The notes under the pieces are model-generated. The model made no database searches. It saw only the letters and a program-made list of their open reading frames with translations, and had not been told where the DNA came from. 64,000 nucleotides of DNA from an uncultured Hyphomicrobiales bacterium (GTDB taxonomy: Bacteria > Pseudomonadota > Alphaproteobacteria > Rhizobiales > Rhizobiaceae): positions 19,340 to 83,339 of the forward strand of contig CALUBX010000001.1 in assembly GCA_943914405.1 (NCBI GenBank), read 5' to 3'. Position numbers and translations under genes: made by a program. Shown here piece after piece: positions 33,985 through 43,811 of the stretch (position 1 is the stretch's first letter; each line of letters begins with the position of its first letter).

Positions 33985-34992
33985 CTATCCCGTCATGCGA
34001 ACGCCGACACCTCCATTGTCCGTAATAGGCCGCTCGAGGTCATGCACGTTGCGTTCCGGTGAGCCCTTCGGATATCTCTTGGCTTCCGGTGGTGAGAACC
34101 ATGCCCACCCACCCTTACTGGCCCGCTTGATTCGATTTTCTGCCAGATCAGTCGCGTCGTCAGGATAGAAGCTCACACCAACGCTTGCGCCAAGCACAAT
34201 CCTCGTCCCGGCAATCCGGATGGGACACTTGAGCGCTCTTTCGACACGTCGGCAAACCTGCTCTGCCTGGTACGGCGATCTCATGTTCTCGACGAGAATG
34301 GCAAACTCATCCCCACCTAATCGGTACACTGTATCGTCGCCGCGAACACACGCGCGAAGCCTGTTGGCGATCAAGAACAGCGCTTCGTCACCGGCATCAT
34401 GTCCCAGTAGTTCATTGATTTTCTTGAAATCATCGAGATCGATCAGAATAAGAGCGGTCATCGGCCGCACGTCGTCTTCATAAGATGTTGCGATACTGGT
34501 CCATTTCGCTGACAACCGCTGCCGATTACCAAGGCTCGTCAACGGGTCTTCGAAGGCGATGCGTCTTAGCGTCTCCTCCACCCGCTTTCGGTCGGAGACA
34601 TCCTCGAATGTAGCAATCCCGACCCTTATGTCATGTAGAAGGACGCCACGCTGGTTGACGGTGACGATACCGCCATTCGCCGACACCACGTCCAGTTCCA
34701 ATGGTTCTACTTTGGATATTCCGGTGGAATCGGCTTTCCACAGACGGTTCCAGTACTGACGAGCTAACAGTTGCTGTTCCAGTTTTGGATAGCTTTGTTC
34801 AATCCATGCATCCACAGTTGAGAAATGACTTTCGTTATAACCGAAGGTCTCCTTGAAAGCACGGTTCATGAATTGGATATTACCCACCGGTATTGTCGCC
34901 CACGAGATTGGAATTGGCAGAGCATCAAGAATGATGTGCTTATCCCGAAGCGAGAGCCTGGTATGCTTTACTCGCTCAAGAAACTCCTCCAC
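33985..34992 (-). CDS. PAS-GGDEF diguanylate cyclase with aberrant C-terminus
   Basis: A 335-residue protein. A PAS domain occupies about 25-135 (NIQFMNRAFKETFGYNES) and a GGDEF domain about 145-290. The active-site GGDEF (near residue 227) is intact, with the product-inhibition I-site RGDD eight residues before it. After ATDLAENRIKRA the usual final helix (ADxALYxAK) is missing and a 45-residue unrelated tail follows. This suggests a small deletion or frameshift near position 34120. It would make cyclic di-GMP if the fold survives. Confidence 0.82.
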   Translation of the reverse strand: MEEFLERVKHTRLSLRDKHIILDALPIPISWATIPVGNIQFMNRAFKETFGYNESHFSTVDAWIEQSYPKLEQQLLARQYWNRLWKADSTGISKVEPLELDVVSANGGIVTVNQRGVLLHDIRVGIATFEDVSDRKRVEETLRRIAFEDPLTSLGNRQRLSAKWTSIATSYEDDVRPMTALILIDLDDFKKINELLGHDAGDEALFLIANRLRACVRGDDTVYRLGGDEFAILVENMRSPYQAEQVCRRVERALKCPIRIAGTRIVLGASVGVSFYPDDATDLAENRIKRASKGGWAWFSPPEAKRYPKGSPERNVHDLERPITDNGGVGVRMTG

Positions 34993-35111
34993 GCTATCTC
35001 CTGTTGCAACTCCGCATTGTTTACCTTCGTGAATTTTCCGTTTTCGAGCATTTCATAGCTTCAGGAAGGATTGCTGTTCCGTGTCACGCACACCTTCCTC
35101 ACCCTGTTCGA

Positions 35112-35306
35112 TCACTCTTTGGAGCGGGGGCCGAAGAGCGCTTTAACAACACGCGGACCGTACCAGACGATGACAGCCAAAGCTGCGATCAACAACAGCG
35201 TGCCGACCATTTCGTAGACAGGAAAACCCACCGCGTCTCTTGAAACGAAGAGGGCCACCACAACGCCTGCAGCAGACAGAATTGCTTGGGCTAGGATACG
35301 AACCAT
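35112..35306 (-). CDS. Small two-helix membrane protein
   Basis: A 64-residue protein with two hydrophobic segments (about 4-22 and 31-50) and a basic C-terminal end (GPRVVKALFGPRSKE). It lies alone between the GGDEF gene and xfp. The ribosome site is weak. I do not recognise the family. Confidence 0.55.
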   Translation of the reverse strand: MVRILAQAILSAAGVVVALFVSRDAVGFPVYEMVGTLLLIAALAVIVWYGPRVVKALFGPRSKE

Positions 35307-35379
35307 AGGAAACGTCTCGAATTCTTGTCACAAACGTTCTGGAGCAGGGACAGGCTGGATGTTGTTCTACTGTCGAAAA

Positions 35380-37788
35380 CTAAGAACCGGATCGCCATGC
35401 CCAGTCCCTGATTTCTGGCATATCCTCGCCATGTTCACAGACATAGGCGAAATGCTCCTGCAGCTTGCCGCGCAGGCTTTCGACCACATGACCGGCCCTT
35501 TCCTTCAGGCCCGGCACGCGCTCGATCGCCTCGATGGCGAGGTGGTAGCGGTCGAGCTGGTTCAGCACCGTCATGTCGAAGGGCGTCGTGGTCGTGCCTT
35601 CCTCAACGAAACCTCGGACATGGATGTTCTGATGGTTGGTGCGTTTATAGGTCAGCCGGTGGATGAGGTAGGGGTAGCCGTGATAGGCGAAGATCACCGG
35701 CCGCTCGGTGGTGAACATCCGGTCGAAATCCTCGTCGGAAATCCCGTGCGGATGCTGATCCTTTGATTGCAGCGTCATCAGGTCGACGACGTTGACGACG
35801 CGAATCTTCAGGTCCGGGATCGCTTCTCTCAGAATGGATACCGCAGCCAGTGTTTCCATCGTCGGCACGTCGCCGGCGCATGCCATCACCACGTCAGGCG
35901 AGATCGTATCCTCTTCATTGCCAGCCCAGTCCCATATGCCGATACCGGCCTGGCAATGCTTGGCGGCATCCTCGATGCTGAGCCATTGCGGCTCCGGCTG
36001 CTTGCCGGCGACGATCACGTTGATCCGGTCCCAGGTTTTGAGGCAATGGTCGGCCACCCACAGAAGCGTGTTGGCATCTGGCGGCAGGTAGATGCGCACC
36101 ACGTCTGCCTTCTTGTTGGCGACGAGATCGACGAAGCCCGGATCCTGGTGGCTGAAGCCGTTATGGTCCTGCCGCCACACGTGCGAGGTGAGCAGGTAGT
36201 TGAGCGACGAGACCGGCTTTCTCCATTCTAGCTCGCGCGTCACCTTCAGCCACTTGGCATGCTGGTTGAACATGCTGTCGATGATGTGGATGAAGGCTTC
36301 GTAGCAGGAGAAGAAGCCGTGCCGGCCGGTCAGCAGGTAGCCTTCCAGCCATCCCTGGCACAGATGCTCCGACAGCACTTCCATCACCCGCCCGTCGGGC
36401 GACAGATGTACGTCATAGGGTTCGATCTTCTCCATCCAAACGCGGTCGGTCACGTCGAACACGGCACCCAGCCGGTTCGATTCCGTCTCGTCCGGGCCGA
36501 AGATGCGAAAATTCTTCTCCGTATCGTTGAGGGTCAGGATGTCCCGTAGATATTTCCCGAGGACTTCCGTCGTCTGCACCACGGTCTTGCCGGGCTCCGG
36601 CACATCGACCGCGTAGTCGGAAAGCGGCGGGCATTTCAATTCCTTGCGCAGCACCCCGCCATTGGCATGCGGGTTGGCACCCATGCGGCGTTCGCCTTCC
36701 GGCGCCAGCGCCTTCAGTTCCGGCTTCAGCCCGCCAGCGAGGTCGAACAGATCTTCCGGATCGTAGGAACGCATCCACTCTTCGAGGATCTTGCGGTGGT
36801 CTTCATTCTCCCGGCAATTGGCGACCGGCACCTGGTGCGAGCGCCAGAAACCCTCGACCTTCTTGCCGTCGACTTCCTTTGGCCCCGTCCAACCTTTCGG
36901 GCTGCGCAGCACGATCATCGGCCAGCGCGGCAGTTCGGCATAGGGCGTTCCACCCCCCTTTGAACTATGGCGAGCCTTGTCCTGGATAACCCGGATCGTA
37001 TCCGTTGCCTTGTCCATTGCGCCTGCCATCAGCCGGTGCATCGCTTCCGGCTCATGGCCTTCGACGAAGATCGGCTCGTAGCCATAGCCTTCGAACAGTT
37101 TCTTGAGATCCTCGTCGGGAATGCGCGAAAGCAGCGTCGGATTGGCGATCTTGTAGCCGTTCAAATGCAGAATCGGCAGAACGGCACCGTCGCGGGCGGG
37201 GTTGAGAAACTTGTTGGAATGCCAGCTTGCGGCGAGCGGTCCGGTTTCCGCCTCACCGTCACCCACCACGCAGGCGACGATCAGGTTCGGGTTGTCGAAG
37301 GCCGCGCCATACGCATGCACGAGTGCATAGCCGAGTTCGCCGCCTTCATGGATCGATCCGGGCGTTTCCGGTGCCGCATGGCTCGGAATGCCGCCGGGGA
37401 AGGAGAACTGCCGGAACAGCCTGTGCATGCCCTCGGCGTCTTCCGGAACCTCTGGATAGATCTCGCTATAGATGCCCTCGAGCCAGGTATTGGCGACCAT
37501 GCCTGGGCCGCCATGGCCCGGACCGCAAATATAGATGACGCTGAGGTTGCGCTTTTTGATCACCCGGTTGAGATGCGCGTAGATGAAGTTCAGCCCCGGC
37601 GTTGTGCCCCAGTGGCCGAGCAGGCGCGGCTTGATATGCTGGGGCTGCAGCGGTTCGCGCAGGAGCGGATTATCGAGAAGATAGATCTGGCCGACCGATA
37701 GATAATTGGCGGCGCACCAGTAGCGATGGATTAGATTGATTTCTGCGGCGTCCAATGAGGCTGCCGTGTTGAAATTTTTTTGCTGCAT
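35380..37788 (-). CDS. xfp: Xylulose-5-phosphate/fructose-6-phosphate phosphoketolase
   Basis: An 802-residue thiamine-diphosphate enzyme. The start at 37788 (GAGGG upstream) is preferred over a longer frame to 37866. [16 protein letters not shown] is the phosphoketolase signature, and the diphosphate-binding [20 protein letters not shown] follows. It splits xylulose-5-P or fructose-6-P into acetyl phosphate and an aldose phosphate, giving a glycolytic bypass with ATP yield through acetyl-P. A perfect palindrome (37878-37893) lies 90 bp upstream and recurs before glgP and tetR. Confidence 0.95.
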   Translation of the reverse strand: MQQKNFNTAASLDAAEINLIHRYWCAANYLSVGQIYLLDNPLLREPLQPQHIKPRLLGHWGTTPGLNFIYAHLNRVIKKRNLSVIYICGPGHGGPGMVANTWLEGIYSEIYPEVPEDAEGMHRLFRQFSFPGGIPSHAAPETPGSIHEGGELGYALVHAYGAAFDNPNLIVACVVGDGEAETGPLAASWHSNKFLNPARDGAVLPILHLNGYKIANPTLLSRIPDEDLKKLFEGYGYEPIFVEGHEPEAMHRLMAGAMDKATDTIRVIQDKARHSSKGGGTPYAELPRWPMIVLRSPKGWTGPKEVDGKKVEGFWRSHQVPVANCRENEDHRKILEEWMRSYDPEDLFDLAGGLKPELKALAPEGERRMGANPHANGGVLRKELKCPPLSDYAVDVPEPGKTVVQTTEVLGKYLRDILTLNDTEKNFRIFGPDETESNRLGAVFDVTDRVWMEKIEPYDVHLSPDGRVMEVLSEHLCQGWLEGYLLTGRHGFFSCYEAFIHIIDSMFNQHAKWLKVTRELEWRKPVSSLNYLLTSHVWRQDHNGFSHQDPGFVDLVANKKADVVRIYLPPDANTLLWVADHCLKTWDRINVIVAGKQPEPQWLSIEDAAKHCQAGIGIWDWAGNEEDTISPDVVMACAGDVPTMETLAAVSILREAIPDLKIRVVNVVDLMTLQSKDQHPHGISDEDFDRMFTTERPVIFAYHGYPYLIHRLTYKRTNHQNIHVRGFVEEGTTTTPFDMTVLNQLDRYHLAIEAIERVPGLKERAGHVVESLRGKLQEHFAYVCEHGEDMPEIRDWAWRSGS

Positions 37789-37877
37789 ATTCCCGCCCTC
37801 AGCTCGCCCAAAGCACGCCAACAGTTTGGCTGACGTGGGAAAAACCAGCATCCCCTGAATCGACATGCTAATTCCAA

Positions 37878-37893
37878 GTCATCATGTGATGAC
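37878..37893. promoter_or_regulatory. Palindromic operator upstream of xfp (TetR-regulon candidate)
   Basis: GTCATC-ATGT-GATGAC with perfect 6-bp arms, in the otherwise gene-free stretch 37789-38140. A weaker relative (GCGTTTATTCGTTGAC, 37955-37970) keeps the spacer and right arm of the site upstream of tetR. The same motif occurs near 55.2, 56.8, 59.6 and 59.9 kb. Confidence 0.65.
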
Positions 37894-38140
37894 TATCAGC
37901 GACCATATATCCGTTCATGTGGGATGATGGCAAGTGAAAATACAGAAACTATTGCGTTTATTCGTTGACGACTGAGATTATTGTTGGTCATGGTGATGGG
38001 CACCCAGAATTTACTGAGTGATAGAAAGAAGTGAACTCTTGCGACGGCTGGAAGACATTGTCTCCCCAACGGAAATATTGCTGGACCGGCGGCTGCATGA
38101 GCTCATTGTCAGCAGGATGCCGGATTTCCGTCGTAGTTGA

Positions 38141-38329
38141 TCAGTCTTCCAGATGTCTGGCGTTGCCACCCATGGCCACACCACCGTCGACAGGTAGTGC
38201 ATGGCCAATCACGTAGCTGCCAGCGTCCGATGCAAGCCACATCATTGCTTGAGCAACCTCGAGCCCAATACCGCTGGCTGCGCCAGTAATGGGTACAATA
38301 TAGCCGCCAAAACCATAAGTGACGTTCAT
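38141..38329 (-). pseudogene. SDR oxidoreductase with a large internal deletion
   Basis: The 62-residue frame fuses the extreme N-terminus of a short-chain dehydrogenase (MNVTYGFGGYIVPITGAASGIGLEVAQAM, with the TGxxxGIG cofactor motif; quoted in part as PITGAASGIGLE) to its extreme C-terminus (MWLASDAGSYVIGHALPVDGG). About 170-180 residues, including the catalytic YxxxK, are missing but the frame is kept. AAGGGA lies upstream of the start. It is a deletion remnant, not a functional enzyme. Confidence 0.85.
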
Positions 38330-38380
38330 TGCCCATTTTCCCTTCATCGTTAAAAGCCAACGATACAACCTCGCTGACAG

Positions 38381-39688
38381 TCAGTAAGCGATCTGGCCAT
38401 TGACTAGTCCTCCAGACGTCCCGGACAGTTCCTGTTGCAAGATCTTTCGCGCTTCTGGGCTGACCACCGACATCGGGGCCGCAACGACAGTTCTCGCCGC
38501 GGAGCCGGCCAGATTGACCGTACCGATTGCAGCCATCCCGACGTGATCGGCCAATGTCACCTGGCCGCCCTCGAGGGATTGTCCAGCCAGACGTTTCCCC
38601 AGGAGCCCGATGATTTCTGGACTATCGGCAAAGGCGTTGTGACCGAGGGCGTCCTTGGAACGCACGGTGCTGGTATCGATCACTGTGATCCCAAGCTGTT
38701 TCAGCACGCCGGTATAAGGGGTGGTATCGACACCGCCGACACGGTTGACTCCACCGGAGATCCATCTCGAAACCTCAAGCGCCCGGTCGCGCGTCGAGGC
38801 AAAAATGGTGAACTGCGGCCGCTTCGGCCCCATCTCTATGAGTTGACGGCGGAAGACGTCGACATCGATATCGGGCGACGCCAGCACGACGTTGCGGACC
38901 TTCGCCGGGATCGTCTTTTCGCGCATCGCGATCCCGCGCAGAGCCTCGGCCGTCAGCCATGTCCCCATGGAATGGGCAAGGATCGTGATATCGCCGACGT
39001 CAGGGCTGCGGGCAGCCTGGATGATCAAATCCTCCAGGGCACGGCGTGAATAGTTCGTGCTTTCCTTGTCGTAGAGATAGCCAAGAACGCTGGCACGGGA
39101 GGGCCAGGTGAACAGGATCGGAGCGGCATCGGTTCCCGCGTCATGGGTGATCTGGGCAAAACGAAAGACAGCATCTGCATAGGTGTTGTTGAAGCCATGC
39201 ACGAAGATGATCACCTGCCGCTTTGCATTACGGTTCTTGCGAAACCAGTTGAGCGCCTGATGCTCTGAGCTGACCTTCTCGTCCTTGAGCACGGCGAACT
39301 CTTTCTCAGGGTTCGGGGGCACGCGCTTCGGCCACTGGACCTCCCCGACCTTCCGCGCCTCATCCGGCGGGATGGAAACGGTGAGGTTGTTGAGCGAGAT
39401 CGCCGTTCCGCGCTCTCCGGAATAAAGCTCGCCGGGATCTGCGGCGGGTTTTCGGGTGGTCGCGACCAGCATGTCGACGCGGCTTGTGTCGTTCGTCGTC
39501 AACGCCACGGGCTGAAGGACATTCTCCGGCCGGCCCGCGCAGCCGCTGAGCATGGAAAGAAGGAGGGGAAACAATACGATGCGCCCTCGCCATGAGCGCG
39601 AATTGCGTGAGCAGGCTTTTCGGGCGGCAACGGCATTCATTGACGAAAGCCGTCGTAGCGATGACGTGTAGTCAATTGTGTTCGACAT
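38381..39688 (-). CDS. Lipoprotein alpha/beta hydrolase (DUF900 type)
   Basis: A 435-residue protein. A membrane-lipoprotein signal (LLLSMLSGCAG, Cys near residue 50) precedes a DUF900-type alpha/beta hydrolase with IIFVHGFNNTYADAVFRFAQ and nucleophile box LAHSMGTWLTAEAL. The start overlaps the RND gene by 17 bases; ATG 39640 is an alternative. It is the last gene of the RND operon. The substrate is unknown; envelope location is likely. Confidence 0.82.
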   Translation of the reverse strand: MSNTIDYTSSLRRLSSMNAVAARKACSRNSRSWRGRIVLFPLLLSMLSGCAGRPENVLQPVALTTNDTSRVDMLVATTRKPAADPGELYSGERGTAISLNNLTVSIPPDEARKVGEVQWPKRVPPNPEKEFAVLKDEKVSSEHQALNWFRKNRNAKRQVIIFVHGFNNTYADAVFRFAQITHDAGTDAAPILFTWPSRASVLGYLYDKESTNYSRRALEDLIIQAARSPDVGDITILAHSMGTWLTAEALRGIAMREKTIPAKVRNVVLASPDIDVDVFRRQLIEMGPKRPQFTIFASTRDRALEVSRWISGGVNRVGGVDTTPYTGVLKQLGITVIDTSTVRSKDALGHNAFADSPEIIGLLGKRLAGQSLEGGQVTLADHVGMAAIGTVNLAGSAARTVVAAPMSVVSPEARKILQQELSGTSGGLVNGQIAY

Positions 39689-42600
39689 CGCGGGGAATCC
39701 TGAACCAGGTTACGTAGAGAGCGGGAAGGAACAGCAGGGTCAGGACGGTTCCGACGACGATGCCGCCCATCATGGCGTAGGCCATCGGTCCCCAGAACAC
39801 CTCTCTTGAGATGGGGATCAACGCCAGCGTCGCCGCGGCGGCCGTCAGCATGATCGGTCGCATCCGATGCTCCGTCGCCTCGACGACGGCCTGCCACGGA
39901 GGGGTCCCTGCCTTGCGCAGGTCTTCGATCTGGACGATCAGGATGACCGAGTTTCGGATGAGGATACCGATCAGGGCAAGCACGCCGAGGATTGCGACGA
40001 AACCTAATGGCGCTCGACTCAGAACGAGCACAGCGACGACACCGATCAAGGCGAGCGGGGCGACCGAGAAGACGAGGAGCAATCTATGGAAGCTTTGAAG
40101 TTGCGTCATCAGAAGCGTCGTCATGACGAAAATCATGACCGGCACCACATTGATAATCGGCGCCTGGGACTTGGAGCTCTCCTCGACCGTACCGCCGACG
40201 GCGATATCGTATCCCGGTTCCAAAGAGGCTTTCAGTTCTTCTATCTTCGGGTCGAGCTGCCGAACTATCGTCGCAGGCTGCATCGTGTCCCTTATACCGG
40301 CCTTGATCGTGATCGTCGGTATCCGGTTGCGTCGCCAGATCGTCGGTTGCTCCAGGTCGTAATCGAATTTGGCGACGGAGGAGAGCGGGATGGACTTCCC
40401 GCTGGCGCTTGGCAGTTGGAGATCGAGCAGACTGTCAATAGAGGCGCGTTCTTGTGCCTCCGCCCGTCCGACAACGTTGATCAGATAGATCGCATCGCGG
40501 ACCTGCGTCACGGTCGCGCCCTGGACGATGCCGTTCAGCGCCGTTGCGATATCCTCGGAAGAAACACCGAGCTGCCGGGCCTTGTCCTGGAGAACGTCGA
40601 CCTTCACTACCCGTGCAGGCTCATTCCAGTCGAAGACGAGGCCGGTCAGAGAAGAATCGGACATCACGATCCCGGCAGTTTTTTGCGCTAACTCGCGCAC
40701 TTTCTGAATATCCGGGCCAGAAATTCGGTACTGGACCGGCTTGCCGACCGGCGGACCGAAGTCCAGCGTCTTGACGAAAGCGTCGGTGCCCGGAAAAGTC
40801 TTCAGCAAATAAGCCTGCAAGTCGGCCCTGAGCCGGTCGCGGACCTCAAGACCCTTCGAGACGATGACGATCTGGCCGAAGGTGGGATCGTCGGGCTGGA
40901 CGTCGAAGGACAGAATGAAGCGCGGGGCACCCCTACCGACATAGCTCGACCAGTGATCGATGTCGGGATTGCCGGCGAGCTTCTCCCGCTCGAATTGCGC
41001 CATCTGCCGGTTCGTCTCGGCCATGGAACTGTTTTGCGGCAGGTTCCAGTCGATGATCAACTCCGGACGGTCGGACGCGGGAAAGAATTGCTGCTGAACC
41101 AGCGACATCCCGGCAACGGACAGGCCAAACGCGGCGACTGTCACGATGATGGTCGTCCAGCGAAAGCGAAGGCAGAGCTGAAGCAGCCATGAGAAGGCTG
41201 CTCCCATACGGCTCTTGTGCTCCTCGTGCTTTTTCATTGTCTTCGGCAGGATCGTCACGCCCAGCAGAGGGGTGAACAGAACGGCGACGATCCAGGACAC
41301 GGTCAGCGAAACCGCCAGTACGACGAAAAGCGTGAAGGTGAATTCGCCGGCGCTGCTGTTGTTGAAACCGATCGGCAGGAACCCTGCGACGGTGACCAGC
41401 GTGCCGGTCAGCATCGGAAAGGCAGTCGATATGTAGACATGGGTCGCGGCCTTGCGCAGAGTGTCACCGACCTCCAGGCGGGCCACCATCATTTCGACGG
41501 CGATCATTGCATCGTCGACCAGAAGGCCGAGCGCGATAATGAGGGCGCCGAGCGAGATACGCTGCAGCGAAATACCGGAATACTGCATCACCATGAAGGT
41601 GATGGCGAGCACCAGCGGGATGGAGATCGCCACGACCAGCCCGGCGCGCAGGCCAAGGCTGATGAAGCTGATGGCGAGCACGATGGCGACAGCCTCGAAC
41701 AAAGCTCTGGTAAAGCCGGAAACGGCTTCGTCGACCACGGCCGGTTGATCTGAGACATGATCGACGGACACGCCGAGCGGCAGATCCTGCACGATGCGCT
41801 CCATCATCTCGTCGAGAGCGTGACCAAATTCGAGTAGATTGCCACCGGCCTTCATTCCGATTGCAAGCCCGATCGCCGGCTTGCCATTGAACCGGAACAG
41901 CGACGATGGAGGATCGACGTAACCACGTTTGACGGTTGCAACATCCGTCAGCGGAAAAAAGCGATCGTTGACGCGCAGGTTGATCGCCCGGAGGCTGTCT
42001 TCGGAGATGAAGCGGCCACCGACGCGCAGAGCGATGCGCTCCGGCCCGGCGTCGATGAAGCCCGATTGGGTGACGGCATTCTGCTTTTGCAGGGTTTCGA
42101 CGATGTCGGACTGATTGATTCCAAGCGCTGCGATCTTGCGGGTGGAGAACTCCAGATAGATCACCTCGTCCTGGGCGCCAATGATGTCGACCTTGCCAAC
42201 ATTCGGCACTGTCAGGACCTTGGTGCGGGCATCCTCGACGAGATCGCGCAACTGCCTCTGATTCAAGCCGTCGGCGGTGAAGGCAAAGATGTTTCCGTAA
42301 ACATCGCCGAATTGATCGTTGAAGAAGGGGCCGACGACGCCTGACGGAAACTGCTGCTGGATGTCGCCAATCATGTTGCGGACGCGCTGCCAGGTCGCTG
42401 GGACATTGCGCGCCTTGGTGGTCGGAAGAAGATCAACGAAGATCGTGGTCTTGCCGGCGGTCGTGAGGCTCCGCGTCCGATCGAGGCTGTCGAGCTCCTG
42501 AAGCTTTTTCTCGATGCGATCGGTGACCTGCTGGGTGACCTCTTCGGCCGAAGCGCCCGGCCATTGCGCCTGGATCACCATCGTCTTGATAGTAAAAGAC

Positions 42601-42722
42601 GGATCCTCCTCGCGTCCAAGGTTGAGGTAAGCGTACATGCCAGCGACCGCGAAGGCGATCATGAAATACCAGACGAAGGAACGATGTTCGAGCGCCCAGT
42701 CCGATAGATTGAAATTCTTCAT
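39672..42722 (-). CDS. RND efflux pump permease
   Basis: A 1,016-residue AcrB/MexB superfamily transporter with twelve membrane segments and two large periplasmic loops. The TM4 proton-relay motif GLLVDDAMIAVE is present, with the early block QWPGASAEEVTQQVTDRIEK (one residue per position as in the family). It is slightly shorter than AcrB and closer to VexF/MdtB-like pumps. Two adaptor genes lie directly upstream in the same operon. No outer-membrane factor gene is present in the operon. Confidence 0.92.
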   Translation of the reverse strand: MKNFNLSDWALEHRSFVWYFMIAFAVAGMYAYLNLGREEDPSFTIKTMVIQAQWPGASAEEVTQQVTDRIEKKLQELDSLDRTRSLTTAGKTTIFVDLLPTTKARNVPATWQRVRNMIGDIQQQFPSGVVGPFFNDQFGDVYGNIFAFTADGLNQRQLRDLVEDARTKVLTVPNVGKVDIIGAQDEVIYLEFSTRKIAALGINQSDIVETLQKQNAVTQSGFIDAGPERIALRVGGRFISEDSLRAINLRVNDRFFPLTDVATVKRGYVDPPSSLFRFNGKPAIGLAIGMKAGGNLLEFGHALDEMMERIVQDLPLGVSVDHVSDQPAVVDEAVSGFTRALFEAVAIVLAISFISLGLRAGLVVAISIPLVLAITFMVMQYSGISLQRISLGALIIALGLLVDDAMIAVEMMVARLEVGDTLRKAATHVYISTAFPMLTGTLVTVAGFLPIGFNNSSAGEFTFTLFVVLAVSLTVSWIVAVLFTPLLGVTILPKTMKKHEEHKSRMGAAFSWLLQLCLRFRWTTIIVTVAAFGLSVAGMSLVQQQFFPASDRPELIIDWNLPQNSSMAETNRQMAQFEREKLAGNPDIDHWSSYVGRGAPRFILSFDVQPDDPTFGQIVIVSKGLEVRDRLRADLQAYLLKTFPGTDAFVKTLDFGPPVGKPVQYRISGPDIQKVRELAQKTAGIVMSDSSLTGLVFDWNEPARVVKVDVLQDKARQLGVSSEDIATALNGIVQGATVTQVRDAIYLINVVGRAEAQERASIDSLLDLQLPSASGKSIPLSSVAKFDYDLEQPTIWRRNRIPTITIKAGIRDTMQPATIVRQLDPKIEELKASLEPGYDIAVGGTVEESSKSQAPIINVVPVMIFVMTTLLMTQLQSFHRLLLVFSVAPLALIGVVAVLVLSRAPLGFVAILGVLALIGILIRNSVILIVQIEDLRKAGTPPWQAVVEATEHRMRPIMLTAAAATLALIPISREVFWGPMAYAMMGGIVVGTVLTLLFLPALYVTWFRIPRDVEHN

Positions 42723-43810
42723 GGGCGCATCTCCTGTCCTGGCCTTATCTTCTGTCCCTCCTGAAGTTCACTGACTCCTGCAACCACGACTCTTTCTTCC
42801 GCGGTCAGTCCCGATTTGACCCGTACAAGTGGGTTCTCCGGCCCGGTTTGTTCCAGGACAACCGTACGCGACGACACGCTCAGGGTATTCGGATCGATCA
42901 CCCAAACACTAGGGACGCCATTCTTCTCCACGATTGCCGAGCGGGGCACTTCCACGGCTTGGATGCGTTGGCGCTCCGTGAACGTGGCGGTCACGACCGC
43001 ACCGAAGCGGAAGACCTCGGGGGGCTTTTCCAGGGCGATTTTCACCCTGTAGGTTCGGGTGTCCGCGTCCGCCTGCGGAGCGATCTCCCGGACCTGTCCG
43101 GATGTCCGCAAGCTGCCATCGAGCTGCAGCGCAACGTCTACATGGTTGGACGAAGTGATAGACGAAACCTGCGCCTCGGGCACGTCTATGATGACATCGC
43201 GCTGATCGAGCCGCGCGAGTTTCAGGACGGCTTGTCCGGCTGTAACGGTCTGGCCCACTTCAACGGAGGTTGAGGTGATCACGCCGTCGAACTCCGCCTC
43301 TAACCGAGCATAGCCAAGCTGCTCCCGGGTCTTGGCCAGATTGGCTTGCGCTTTCGCGACATTCGCCTGTGCCGACTTGAGCCCCTGTTCGGCAAGTTCG
43401 AGGTCGGCAACGCTGGCGGTGTTAGTCGCAGCGAGCATGCGTTTGCGTTGCTCGTTAATCACGGCGTTCTCGAGTTGGGCATTCGCATTTCTGAGATCGG
43501 CTTGCGCGCTGATCACGGCGAGCTGCAATGTGAGCGGATCGATCTCCGCGAGAATGTCGCCCTTCCTGACGATGTCGCCTGTCTCAACCTGTCGCGCGAT
43601 AACACGGCCAAGAACCCGGAATGCGAGTTCGGTCTCCACCCGCGGCTGAACGACACCGGCAAAACTCAAGGCTTGGGAACGACCGGCTGTCACGTCCATC
43701 CAGACTACGGGTCGCGGTGGCGTGTTTTCCGCTGCAGCGGGCTGGTAGGGTAAGGACCAGACGATGACTGTTGCGATATAGAGCATAGTAGCTGGGGACG
43801 GGCGCTTCAT
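42719..43810 (-). CDS. RND periplasmic adaptor subunit (second adaptor)
   Basis: A 363-residue membrane-fusion protein. A signal peptide (about 1-27) is followed by barrel-sandwich segments (LAFRVLGRVIARQVETGDIV, LARLDQRDVIIDVPEAQV) and a long helical hairpin (about 90-165). It overlaps the RND permease by four bases and starts one base after the preceding adaptor gene's stop. It differs clearly from that adaptor, so the pump may use a hetero-oligomeric adaptor. Confidence 0.9.
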   Translation of the reverse strand: MKRPSPATMLYIATVIVWSLPYQPAAAENTPPRPVVWMDVTAGRSQALSFAGVVQPRVETELAFRVLGRVIARQVETGDIVRKGDILAEIDPLTLQLAVISAQADLRNANAQLENAVINEQRKRMLAATNTASVADLELAEQGLKSAQANVAKAQANLAKTREQLGYARLEAEFDGVITSTSVEVGQTVTAGQAVLKLARLDQRDVIIDVPEAQVSSITSSNHVDVALQLDGSLRTSGQVREIAPQADADTRTYRVKIALEKPPEVFRFGAVVTATFTERQRIQAVEVPRSAIVEKNGVPSVWVIDPNTLSVSSRTVVLEQTGPENPLVRVKSGLTAEERVVVAGVSELQEGQKIRPGQEMRP

Positions 43811-43811
43811 C

